Below are positions 46,237 to 55,960 of a stretch of DNA of 64,000 bases, in pieces. Positions within the stretch are counted from its first letter, which is position 1; every line of letters starts with the position of its first letter. The notes under the pieces were generated by a model that was not told the DNA's origin, made no database searches, and saw nothing but the letters and a program-made list of their open reading frames with translations. Source of the stretch: Erinaceus europaeus (lineage: Eukaryota; Chordata; Mammalia; Eulipotyphla; Erinaceidae); the NCBI RefSeq assembly GCF_950295315.1, contig NC_080181.1, positions 5,210,726 through 5,274,725 on the forward strand, in the 5' to 3' direction. A program made the position numbers and the translations under genes.

Positions 46237-47442
46237 TCTTCTTCTTCTAGCATTTGCCCTTCTTCCGTAGCCAGTCAACAGCGTCAGGTTGAGCCTGATG
46301 TAAAGTTTCGAGACCTCCTTTGAATCTGGAGAGGTGGCAGTCGTTGACGATGTGGGTCATAGTCTGTCTGGAGCCACAGGGGCAGTTCGGGTCGTCTCTG
46401 GCTCCCCAGCGATGGAACATAGCGGCGCAACGGCCATGGCCTGTTCGATAGCGATTGAGGAGGGCCCCATCATAACGTGCTAGGTCAAAGCCGGGTTGAC
46501 ACTTGCAGGGGTCTGTGATGAGGTGTTTGTTCTTTACCTCAGCTGACTGCCAACTCTGTTTCCAAGAGTCTGGAACAGAGAAGTTCAGTGTAGGCGCAGG
46601 AGACCAGATTGGATGACGAGACGTCAAGCGTTGAACAGGGTGGGCGAAGATATCCGCGTATATTGGCAGGTCCGGTCGAGCGTAGACATGGGAAATGAAC
46701 TTAGATGATGCCGCATCCCGACGAATATCTGGCGGGGCGATGTTGCTAAGAACTGGCAGCCATGGAACCGGGGTGGAATGGATGGTTCCAGAAATTATCC
46801 TCATGGAGGAATATAATTTGGAATCGACCAAGTGGACATGGGGGCTACGGAACCATACTGGGGCACAGTATTCTGCAGTGGAATAGCATAATGCCAGAGA
46901 TGATGATCGTAGTGTGGAAGCGCTCGCGCCCCATGAGGAGCTGGCCAGTCTTGCAATGATGTTATTCCTCGCGCCCACCTTTGCTGCAGTTTTTATGAGA
47001 TGTTCGTGAAATGACAGAGTGCGATTGGGAGTAATGCCAAGATATACTGGCTGGGCTTCATGCCGGATTCTCGTATCGCCAAGCTGCACATTAAGCTCAC
47101 ATGAGGCCGAGGCATGGTGTAGATGGAAAACAGATGATACCGTTTTTGCAGTGCTAGGGATTAGTCGCCATTTTTTACAGTAATCAGATATCAGAAACAT
47201 GTCTTTCGTGAGTGTTTCCTCGAGGATGTCAAACTTGGATGCCTGAGTTGCACAGCAGATGTCATCGGCGTAGATGAACTTCCTTGAAGAAGTTTCTGGA
47301 AGGTCATTGATGTAAATATTAAATAGCGTAGGAGCCAGAACAGAGCCCTGGAGGAGGCCACTTAAGACAAGTCTCCATCTGCTAGACTTGTCACCCAGAT
47401 GCACCCGGAATCTTCTGTTTTGGAGAAGAAACGATATAGTTT
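46237..47442 (-). mobile_element. 5'-truncated Vingi-like non-LTR retrotransposon
   Basis: A 1.2-kb insertion bounded by a perfect 9-bp target-site duplication. Reading on the minus strand, it starts inside the reverse transcriptase domain and ends with a TAG stop followed directly by an AAG triplet tail. This is neither L1 (different RT signature and C-terminus) nor RTE/BovB as I know them. The RT style, the lack of an RNase H domain after it, and the hedgehog-type SINEs around it fit the Vingi clade (sister to Ingi), known among mammals only from hedgehogs. Clade assignment is from memory and is an inference. Truncation at the 5' end is normal for target-primed reverse transcription. This copy cannot mobilise itself because endonuclease and the RT N-terminus are absent. 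Confidence 0.85.
46247..47440 (-). CDS. Partial reverse transcriptase frame of the Vingi-like element
   Basis: An open frame from the element's 5' truncation point to its natural TAG stop, with no stop or frameshift. From the first Thr it reads a fingers/palm segment ending 'LLQNRRFRV'. There is no ATG at the 5' end. Counted from the in-frame GTG at 47,404 (385 codons), residues 16-21 are GLLQGS (usually GLPQGS), 22-35 VLAPTLFNIYINDL, and 43-49 FIYADDI with the catalytic YADD at 45-48. Thumb-like sequence with 'YLGITPNRTLSF' is at 121-132 and 'EYCAPVW' at 178-184. A Cys-His cluster (C341, C343, H351, C356) lies near the C-terminus. No RNase H follows. The endonuclease domain and upstream RT motifs are lost. 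It is very unlikely to be a host gene: it lacks a start, promoter and introns. Confidence 0.8.
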   Translation of the reverse strand, partial: TISFLLQNRRFRVHLGDKSSRWRLVLSGLLQGSVLAPTLFNIYINDLPETSSRKFIYADDICCATQASKFDILEETLTKDMFLISDYCKKWRLIPSTAKTVSSVFHLHHASASCELNVQLGDTRIRHEAQPVYLGITPNRTLSFHEHLIKTAAKVGARNNIIARLASSSWGASASTLRSSSLALCYSTAEYCAPVWFRSPHVHLVDSKLYSSMRIISGTIHSTPVPWLPVLSNIAPPDIRRDAASSKFISHVYARPDLPIYADIFAHPVQRLTSRHPIWSPAPTLNFSVPDSWKQSWQSAEVKNKHLITDPCKCQPGFDLARYDGALLNRYRTGHGRCAAMFHRWGARDDPNCPCGSRQTMTHIVNDCHLSRFKGGLETLHQAQPDAVDWLRKKGKC

Positions 47443-47451
47443 CTAGGCAGT
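47443..47451. repeat. Target-site duplication, right copy
   Basis: 'ctaggcagt', identical to 46,228-46,236. The element's 5' end abuts it, and the reading frame has a stop at 47,465-47,467 just outside. Confidence 0.85.
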
Positions 47452-48627
47452 GAGTGATTAGCAGTCAGGTAAGTGCTGTACATTCAGGTGCTTTGTCAGT
47501 CCAGAGGAGCAGGAAGCACATACGATGTGAGGGCTCAGAGAGGGAGTCCTGGGGAAGGAAGGACTATCTGGGCTTAGTAGGAAAGAAGAGCTTGCACTCA
47601 GTGGAGAGAATACGAAGGAGGACTCATTCTATTAAAGACCTGGCCTGTCTTTAAGTCTTCATCAGTTTCATCTGACAGTTTCTTTGAAGCCAAAGTGAAC
47701 TCTCTCCAGTATTGACAAAGGACGAGTGGCCTGGATAATTTCATAGGAACGCAAAATATTTCCTCATCTATAAGAAAGAAAGCATTGCTCTCTGACTCAC
47801 GTTTAAGTACAGATGACTTAGCAAGCCAACAACTCCTTCCCACGGGAAGCTGTATTGCCGTGCAATGCAGGGCATGGTTCATGCTGTGGTGTCTACATGA
47901 CCCGTCGGTAGTGTGTCCATGTGGGACAGTGGAGTGGCTTGGTTGCTCTGCTGTGTACTGGAGCCTGCCAAGCACCCAGTCTGGCATATGGCTGGGGGGG
48001 GGGTTTGGGGGGGGCAGAGCGTTAAAATGGCAGTTAGGGGTGAATCATTCTGTTCTGGTCCAAAATGGTCTTTTGTTGATGTTGTTAAGTCCCTTTCAGG
48101 AAGATTTTCAGGAAATTCAAAGTTCAAACTCTGTCAGGGCTGCCACTCCTCTCCCAAAATGACCGTCTTCCTCCTTAACAAGACAGCTTCTGGCACAGAA
48201 CAGGGCTCGCACCTGCTGGGGAGGTGGAAGGGCAGGCCCCGGCTGTGCCTGGGTGGGATCCAGATGGAGAGGAGCTGCACTCCATTCCACAGCAGCTTCA
48301 TGTTGCCAGACCTGTCAGCGTCCGTCTTTACGACGTCTGCCTCTGGAACGCTTGCCTACGTGAGTCGTGGTCTCGTCACTGGTGTGTGCTGTTCATGCCC
48401 AGGCCCCTAGCTCAGCCCCAGTAGGTGCCTCAGATCCTCTGGTCTCCCCTGCTTGCTCCACCTGGCCTCAGCTGGGAGACCAACATGGCATCACCACGGA
48501 GATGCTGCTGCTTCTCAGTTACTGCCTGTGTCCTCCACCAGAGCACAAGGGGAATTTTAGAACTCTCGCCATGTCATCCAGCTGTGGAGGGTTTTTATTT
48601 GTTTGTTTTTAATTTTTATTTTTGCAA
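47452..48627. other. No recognised gene; G-rich tract
   Basis: Unique-looking 1.2-kb stretch. G runs at about 47,993-48,016 ('ggggggggggtttgggggg'). Open frames of up to 165 codons carry no recognisable domain. Confidence 0.4.
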
Positions 48628-48640
48628 GTTTGATTTCTTT

Positions 48641-48911
48641 TTTTTTTAATATTTTATTTTATTTATTTATTCCCTTTTGTTGCCCTTGTTGTTTTTTTAT
48701 TGTTGTTGTCGTTGGATAGGACAGAGAGAAATGGAGAGAGGAGGGCAAGACAGAGAGGAGGAGAGAAAGATAGACACCTGCAGACCTGCTTCACCGCCTG
48801 TGAAGCGACGCCCCTGCAGGTGGGGAGCTGGGGTTCGAACCGGGATCCTTATGCCGGTCCTTGTGCTTTGCGCCACCTGCGCTTAACCCGCTGCGCTACA
48901 GCCCGACTCCC
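48641..48911 (-). mobile_element. Class B SINE, minus strand, young-looking, with perfect duplication
   Basis: The TTTATTTATT tail, 'cacctgcagacctgcttcac', reversed B box 'ggttcgaaccgggatcc' and reversed A box region 'gcgcttaacccgctgcgc' are well kept. Identical 13-bp repeats 'gtttgatttcttt' lie at 48,628-48,640 and 48,912-48,924. It is inserted at the tail end of an antisense L1 3' UTR. Confidence 0.92.
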
Positions 48912-49573
48912 GTTTGATTTCTTTATTAGTGACTTATTAATGATTAACAATATTGTAAGATAACAGGTATAGTTCCACACAGTTCCCACCACCAGAGCTC
49001 CTTGTCCCACCCCTCCATTGGAAGCTTTCCTATTCTTTATCCCTCTGGGAGTACTTTATGGGGTGTAGAAGGTGATAGGTTTGGCTTCTGTAATTGCTTC
49101 TGGACATGGATGCTGGTGAGTCAGTTCATACCCCCAGCCTCTTTCTATCTTTCCCTAGTGGGGTAGGGCTCTGGAGAGGTGAGGTTCCAGGACACATTGG
49201 GGTTGTCTGCCCAGCAAAGTCAGGATGGTGTCATGGTAGTGTCTGCAACTTGGTGGCTGAAAGGTGGTAAGATATAAAGCAGAACAAATTGTCTAATAAG
49301 AAGGAACCCAAAGATAGAAATAGAGCAGATGAAACTGTGGTCTTCATGTGGGAAGAAGTTAGTAAGTCTATTTTAAGTATGTTCCAAGAGGCCCGTGACT
49401 TAAGTAATTTTTGCCTGAGTCTGATAACTAACATGCACAAGGACTACAAGTATCAAGTATGGTGTGGGAAGACAGTATCATCGTTGAGAATAGCCTAGAA
49501 AGCTGGATCAGGGCAGAGAGTAGCTCCCAATATAAGAAAAGTATATAAATACCATTAACTATAAACCCCATCA
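48912..49573 (-). mobile_element. L1 3' UTR fragment, antisense
   Basis: It contains 'gattaacaatattgtaag', 'cacagttcccaccaccagag', 'ggaagctttcctattcttta', 'gaggttccaggacacattgg' and 'gctggatcagggcagagag'. It shares this order with 50,735-51,597 and 53,858-54,780. Confidence 0.75.
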
Positions 49574-49749
49574 GAGAAGCAGTCTCTGGTCCCAAATTCT
49601 CATTTCCTCATTTCTCTTCTGCTGTGGTCACTCCATGATGACCACAAATGTGGGCCCTGAAATGTGATCTCCTTCCTGGTAGCCTAAAAGGAAATGAGGG
49701 AACCAGCTGCCCCTGCTTTTGCCTCCCCTCTCAGTCTGTCTGAGGTAGT

Positions 49750-50097
49750 CCCTTTTTTTTTTTTTTTTTTTTTTGCCTCCAGTGTTATCACTGGGGCTCG
49801 GTACCAGCACTATGAATCCACTGCTCCTGGAGGCCATTTATCCCATTTTGTTGCCCTTATTGTTGCACTTGTTGTAGTTGTTATTGTTGTCATAGCTGTT
49901 GTTGTTGTTGTTGGATATGACAGAGAAATTGAAAGAGGAGGGGAAGACAGAGAGGAGGAGAGAAAGATAGACACCTACAAACCTACTTCACTGCTTGTGA
50001 AGCAACCTCCTGCAGGTGGGGAGCTGGGGGCTCGAACCAGGATCCTTGTGCTTTGTGTCATGTGCGCTTAACCCGCTGTGCTACCGCCCAGCTCCCA
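49750..50097 (-). mobile_element. Class B SINE, minus strand
   Basis: A 24-base or so T run, 'gcctccagtgttatcactgg', TTG-rich middle, 'cacctacaaacctacttcac' and reversed head 'gcgcttaacccgctgtgc' are in order. Confidence 0.88.
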
Positions 50098-50345
50098 GCC
50101 CCATTTTTTAATGGTTGTATTTTCCTTTAAACAAATTCCACAAGGCGTGAATTGACTAAAATTACATACTCAGCTATCATGTACATTGAATTAATTCTAA
50201 CGACTGCTTAATTTTTTTAAGGAAAAGTAGACTGAATAAAAACATGAACTTTATCATCAGAACCTACTAATAATACAAAGAGGAAATGCCTAAATGTGGT
50301 AGTGAGAAGTATTTGGTCAAACAAATCCTCCTCTGATTTCCTTTT

Positions 50346-50730
50346 TCTTTTTTCTTTCTTTTTTTTTTTTAATTGCCACAGAGTTACTGCTGGGGTGCTG
50401 GAGCTCAGGACCAGCATGATGAATTCTACATTCCCAGTGGCCACTTCTTCTTCTTCTATTTATTCCTCCTCCCTCCTCCTCTATTCCTGTTCCTCCTTCT
50501 TCTCTTCCTCCTCCTCCTCCTTTTTCTTTCTATTTTGCTAGATAGAACAGGGAGAAATTGAGAGGGGAGGGGAGATAGAGAAGGAGAGAGAAAGAAAGAC
50601 ACTTATCATACTACTTTACCTCTTGCAAAGCATCTGCCCTGCAGGTGGGAAGTGGGGCTCAAGGCCAGGTCCTTGCTCATAGGAATGTTTGCTCAACTGG
50701 GTTTGCCGCCACACATCTAGAAAAAAATAT
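50346..50730 (-). mobile_element. SINE, minus strand, with expanded TTC/TCC stretch
   Basis: 'attgccacagagttactgc', an expanded pyrimidine tract at about 50,445-50,530, 'gggagaaattgagagggg' and reversed B-box region 'ggctcaaggccaggtcc' are seen. Diverged. Confidence 0.65.
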
Positions 50731-50734
50731 TCTT

Positions 50735-51597
50735 AAAGCGGGTTACAATTCCACACAATTCCAACCACCAGATTTTCACATCCCATCCTCTCCATTGGAA
50801 GCTTTCCTATTCTTTTATCCATCTGGAACTCTGGACCATAGATCTTCATGGGTTATAGAAGGTGGGAGTTCTGGCTTCTGTAATTGCTTCTTTGCTGGAC
50901 AGGTGGAGCCACACCCCCAGCCTGATTATATCTTTCACTAGTGGGGCAGAGCTCTGGGGAGGTGGAGTCCCAGGACTCATTGTTGAGGTTGTCTGCCCAG
51001 GGAAGTCAGGATGGCGTCACGGTATCATCTGCAACTTGGTGGCTGAAAAGCACTAAAATATAAAGCAGAACAAACTGTTTAATAATCAGGAGCCTAAAGG
51101 TAAGAATATAGCAGATGAGATTCAGGATTTTCATGTTGGAAGAACCTAGGAAGTCTATTTTTGGTATATGCCAAGGGTCCCATGACTTTACTAATTATTG
51201 CCTGAGCCCAATAGCTAACATTCAGGTGGAATGAAAGTATTGTCTACGAAGATGTTGTCAGAGTTGAGAAAGGGACTATAAAGCTGGATCAGGGCAGAGA
51301 GTAGCTCCCAGATATGGGGAAAGTATATAAATACCGCTAATTATAAACCCCATTTATCTGACCCATTGTCTGTCCATACTTAGCGCATGAGCCTGTGCAG
51401 CCTCTGCATCCCTGCTGGGTTGAGCCTGCAGTCCATGGTCATAACCAGGAACATTCTAGGCTGCACTTAGGTCAGGGCTAGTCTTCCTCAAGTGGCAGAG
51501 TATGTTAACTCAGCCTCCCTTTGGATAATGGAGCAGTTTCTATCATTGTTGTTTAACATTGAGGGCAAGGTCCTGTAGAGGCCTAAAAGACAACTTT
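50735..51597 (-). mobile_element. L1 3' UTR fragment, antisense
   Basis: It starts 'gcgggttacaattccaca', then 'tcccatcctctccattgg', 'gtggagtcccaggactcat', 'agagtagctcccagatatgg' and 'gagggcaaggtcctgtagag'. It is collinear with 53,858-54,780. Confidence 0.75.
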
Positions 51598-53085
51598 TAT
51601 TTATTTATTTATTTATTTAGGGATTAATGGTTTACAGTTGGCAGAAAAATACAATAGTATGAACATGTATAAAATTTCTCAGTTTTCCACATAACAATTC
51701 AATACCTACTAGGTCCTCCTCTGCCATCAGGTTCCAGGACCTGAACCCCCCTCCCCACAGTCTTCTATTTTGGTGCAATACACTAACTCCAGTCCAATCT
51801 CTGCTTTGTGTTTTCCCTTCTGATCTTGTTTTTCAACTTCTGCCTGTGAGTGAGATCGTCACATATTCATCCTTCTCTTTCTGACTTATCTCACCTAATA
51901 TGATTCCTTCCAGCTCCTCATCCAGAATGAGGTAACGAAGATGAGTTCACCATTTTTAATAGTTGAGTAGTATTCCATTGGTATATACACCGCAACTTAC
52001 TCAGCCACTCATCTGTTGTTAGATACCTGAGTTGTTTCCAGGTTTTGTCTACTACAAATTGTGCTGCTATGAACACAGGTATACACAGATCATTTTTGGA
52101 TGGGTGTGTTTGGTTCCTTGGAATATATCCCCAGGAGAGGAATTGTAGGGTCATATGGCAGGTCCACTTCTAGTCTTCTGAGAGTTTTCCAGATTGCTCT
52201 CCACAGTGGTTGGACCAATTTACATTCCCACCAGCAGTACAGGAGGGTTCCTTTGACCCCACACCCTCTCCAGCATTTTCTGCTGTTACCTTTTCTGATG
52301 CATGGCATTCTAACAGGAGTGAAATGGTATCTTATTGTTGTCTTTATTTGCATTTCTCTGACAATCAAAATTTTTTTCATGTGACTCTCAGCCTTTTGGA
52401 TCTCTTCTGTGGTGAATATTCAGTCCATATCCTCTCCCCATTTTTGGATGGGGGTCATTTGTTTTTTTTTGTTGTTGAGTTTGGCAAGCTTTTTCTATAT
52501 TTTGGTTGCATTTTTCTGACAATAAGTGACTTGGAGCATTTTCTCATGTTTGGTGGCATTTTGGATTTCTTCTGTTATGAATATTTTGTTTATATCTTCT
52601 CCACATTTTTGGATGGGGTCATTTTTTTTTCTTGTTGTTAAGTTTGGTGAGCACTTTATATATGTTGGTATTGGCCTCTTGTTTAATGTATGGCATGTAA
52701 AGATCTCCTACCATTCTATAAGGGGTCTCTTTGTTTGGGTGGTGTTATCTTTTGCTGTACAGAAGCTTTTTAATTTTATGTAGTCCCATTGGTTTTTTTA
52801 TTTAGTTTTCTTTGTAACTGAATTCATATCATTGAAGATGCCTTTAAAATTTAGACAGAAAAGAGTTCTTCTAATATTGTCCTCTAAGTATCTGATAGTT
52901 TCTCGTCTAACATCCAGGTCCTTGATCCATTTGGAGTTGACTTTTGTGTTTGGTGAAATGTAGTGGTGCAGTTTCATTCTTCTGCTTGCCTCAACCCAAT
53001 TTTTCCAACACCAATTTCCCCATTCAATAGCCTAGGCACACTCATCCAAGGTCAGATGTCCATAGGTGTGGGAAAACAACTTTTT
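51598..53085 (-). mobile_element. L1 3' UTR and ORF2 C-terminal region, antisense
   Basis: The plus strand opens with a TTTA array (tail) and a 3' UTR to about 51,910. On the minus strand, 52,090-52,380 encodes the well-known L1 ORF2 C-terminus. It includes 'RYHFTPVRM', '[19 protein letters not shown]' (cysteine-rich motif) and '[14 protein letters not shown]'. A shift in frame then leads to 'FIAAQFVVDKTW' and 'IYQWNTTQLLKMV' in 51,918-52,090. Upstream ORF2 continues to about 53,080, where it is 5'-truncated. An internal duplication lies at 52,350-52,665. Several frame breaks make it inactive. Confidence 0.88.
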
Positions 53086-53190
53086 CAGACCTTCCACGAG
53101 TGAAGTATAGGCTGGCCTTGAACCCAAATTCCACAATAGCACACCTGGTGCCTTTCCAGTTGAGCAATCTTGGTGGCCCCGCAGTTTCTC
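53086..53190 (-). mobile_element. Degenerate SINE head, minus strand
   Basis: 'ggccttgaacccaaattcc' and 'agcacacctggtgcctttcc' with 'ttggtggcccc' resemble a worn reversed class A head. Confidence 0.4.
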
Positions 53191-53199
53191 TTTACTTAA

Positions 53200-53480
53200 A
53201 TTTTTAAATTGTTTTATTAGGGAAATAGTGATTTACAAGGTAGCTGCTGTCACATGGCTATAGTTTCTTATCTTTCCATCATGGGAAGAGATGCCTGCAC
53301 AACACTCCCTCCACCATCACATATTTGGGTCCCCAACACCCACTGACCCCTCTCTCTCTTCCCATGCCACTGCTCTGCCCTTGCTGCGGCAGACCACATC
53401 TAGTCCAAGTTTCACCTTGTGCCCTGTCAACCCCACAATTTCATATTTTTGATGTATGAACAAAAGTATATGTCTAAGAA
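53200..53480 (-). mobile_element. L1 3' UTR variant, antisense
   Basis: 'gttttattagggaaatagtg', 'atttacaaggtagctgctg' and later 'cttgtgccctgtcaacccc' recall the antisense 3' UTR variants at 9,835 and 55,770. Confidence 0.35.
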
Positions 53481-53645
53481 TTTTTGTACAGCATTGTTGA
53501 AGATAAAAATAGAAAAATAATAGCAGGTGAATTCTATGATACCATAGCATTTCAGAAAAATTGAATGTAACTATATGCACCAACACAAAAAGATCACCAA
53601 AGCATACGACTGAATTATCAAACAGCACCTTTCTATTTCTTATTT

Positions 53646-53835
53646 GTTTGTTTGTTTGTTTTCCTGTTTTGTTTCCCTTGTTTTTATCATTGTTGTGGTT
53701 GTTGTTGTTGTTAGTGATGTTGTTGTTGCTGGATAGGACAGAGAGAAATGGAGAAAGGAGGGGAAGACAGAGATGGGGAGAGAAAGTTAGACACCTGCAG
53801 ACCTGTTTGTGAAGCGACCCCCCCTACAGGTGGGG
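53646..53835 (-). mobile_element. 5'-truncated class B SINE with perfect 22-bp duplication
   Basis: The TTG-rich middle, 'ggacagagagaaatggag' and 'cacctgcagacctgtttgtg' end at 'cctacaggtgggg', so the tRNA head and Pol III promoter are missing. The 22-bp repeats at 53,624-53,645 and 53,836-53,857 are identical and begin 'agcacctttctatttc'. Confidence 0.9.
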
Positions 53836-53857
53836 AGCACCTTTCTATTTCTTATTT

Positions 53858-55760
53858 TTCTTCTATTTATAAAAAGGAAACATTAACAAAACCATAGGAT
53901 AAGAAGGGTACAACTCCACACAATTCCCACCACCAGAACTCCGTATCCCATACCCTCCCCTGATAGTTTTCCTATTCTTTAACCCTCTGGGAGTATGGAC
54001 CCAGGGTCATTGTGGGGTGCAGAAGGTGGAAGGTCTGCCTTCTATAATTGCTCCCCCACTGAACATGGGTGTTGACAGGCCGATCCATTCTCCCAGCCTG
54101 CCTCTCTCTTTCCATAGTGGGGTGGGGCTCTGGGGAATATGAGCTCCAGGACACATTGATGGGGTTGTCTGTCCATGGAAGTCTGGCTGGCATCATGCTA
54201 GCATCTGGAACCTGGTGGCTGAAAAGAGAGTTAACATACAAAGCCAAATTGTTGACTAATTATGAACCTAAAAGCTGGAATAGTGCATATGAAGATTTGG
54301 AAGGTCTCTATTTTGTAGATAGCTAGTAGGCATATTTTAGTTATATTCCAAAGGGCCTATAGCTATACTATTTTTTTTTCCCCTGAGCCTGAAATCTGAA
54401 ATGAAGGTGGTTCCAAGTTATTGTCTGGGGAGATGATGCCATGGCTGGAAAAAGGACCAGAAAGCTGGATCAGGGAAGAGAGTAGCTCCCAAATATGGGA
54501 AAGGGGTATAGATATTGTTGACTGTAAACCCCATCGATTTGATGTGATCTGGGGCCCATATTCAGCTTAGGAGCCTATGTGACCTCTGCCTCCCTGTAGA
54601 TATAAGCTCACATTCTGTGGTCATAGGTAGGAACATTCTAAGCTGCCCCAGTATCCCAGGACCTATCTTCCTCAGGTGTGGCATAGAGTATGTTGTCCAG
54701 CCTCCCTTCAGAGGATGGAACATTCTCTACTGTTGTTGATCCAAGCTGAGGGCAAGGTCTTATGGGGCCCACAATAGGGTCTGCTTTGTTGTTCCTGATA
54801 GAGATGACTGGTAATAATGGAGAAATGAATTTATTTGAGGTCTAGGCCCATCATGTCTGTTTGGGAATCTCAGGACTCCCCAGTTAGGGAGGGCCCCAGC
54901 TGATGGGGTGGCCTGATAGTGACTAAAGAGTCATCATTAAAGTATGCCAGTCTCTTGCCCTTATTCAACTTTTGCAGTTCTTGCTATGATAAGGTTAGCT
55001 TTGGAGTGAGTGAGAGAACTGTAACAGGAGGTAGGTGAGGTGGGTATCTAAGTCTAAGTAGACACTATTTCATTATAAACTTTATACTGACTCACTACAG
55101 ACTATTGTGCACTTTTGCTTTTGGGTATATATTTTGCCCTAATTTATGGATACATGTGAACATATACTCTATCTTACGGGACCTGATCTATATCTAGGTT
55201 TTGGGATTTTATTAGGAAATGAACCTCCTGGAATGGAATTAGAGAATACTATGAAAGGAAAGGTCTCACCTGAGTAATGAGAGTGAAGGGTTAACATTCC
55301 ATGCCTGACGTCTCTGGACACAGTCTGAAGTGAAGCATGCTGAGGTGGTACTCCTTGCATTGATTATGTTGAGATCGGCAGATGCAATATCATTTGGTAT
55401 AAATTGAGAGAAGCATGCAGGAAAGTGAGCCCCAGCCTAGAGGTTTCAGGACTGGGGGATATAGGCTCTATAGAGGAAGAGGGAGGTTCCTGCTGTCTTA
55501 GAGTTTAAGAAAACAATAGATAGTTATTGCTATAATCACATTATTTGGTGATTGGGTTAACTTTGAAATAGCCCTCTGTTAGGATTTGCTGTATCATACA
55601 CAACATCACCATAATTTATGTCCTTTGACATTACTTGTATAGAGCTGTGCCACTGGTTGCTTCTGCCCTCCCTCGTCTAAACTTTTAAGAGAGTCAACAT
55701 AGCAAAGACTCAGCCTATGTATTAAAAAGACTCAGTCTGTGCTTTAAAAAGTTTGAGACA
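53858..55760 (-). mobile_element. Long L1 3' UTR-containing copy, antisense
   Basis: It begins 'ttcttctatttataaaaagg', then 'accataggataagaaggg' and 'cacaattcccaccaccag'. It is collinear with the copies at 17,071 and 50,735 as far as about 54,780 ('gctgagggcaaggtcttatg'). The part beyond 54,780 is placed here only by continuity and could be another element. Confidence 0.6.
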
Positions 55761-55769
55761 TTCAATCAA

Positions 55770-55960
55770 TTTTCCCCTCTCATATTAAATAGTGGTTTAT
55801 ATGACTACAAATTAATAGGAGTGTACATAAACACCATCCCCACCACCAAAAGACTGTCCCATCCCATCCTCCCTCCCCTCCCCCGTGAAGCCGAACATCC
55901 ACCCTCACCCTCAACCCAAGGTTTTCACTTTGGTGCCCTACTCTAACACCTTTCTATTTC
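55770..55960 (-). mobile_element. L1 3' UTR variant, antisense
   Basis: 'agtggtttatatgactacaa', 'acaccatccccaccacc' and 'cactttggtgccctactct' match the style of the antisense 3' UTR variants at 9,835 and 63,685. Confidence 0.4.

Noticed and set aside
46237..47442. Domesticated host gene derived from a reverse transcriptase
   Set aside because: No start codon, the 5' end is exactly at a target-site duplication, and the 3' end is an AAG tail. A recent truncated insertion explains it better. Selection tests on orthologs would be needed to argue otherwise.
46237..47442. Contaminating invertebrate or parasite sequence
   Set aside because: The insertion sits between perfect duplications in sequence continuous with mammalian repeats, so it is integrated.
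47785..48410. Open frames of 125 and 165 codons
   Set aside because: They overlap in different frames, include a G-run translation, and show no domain or splice context that I can support.
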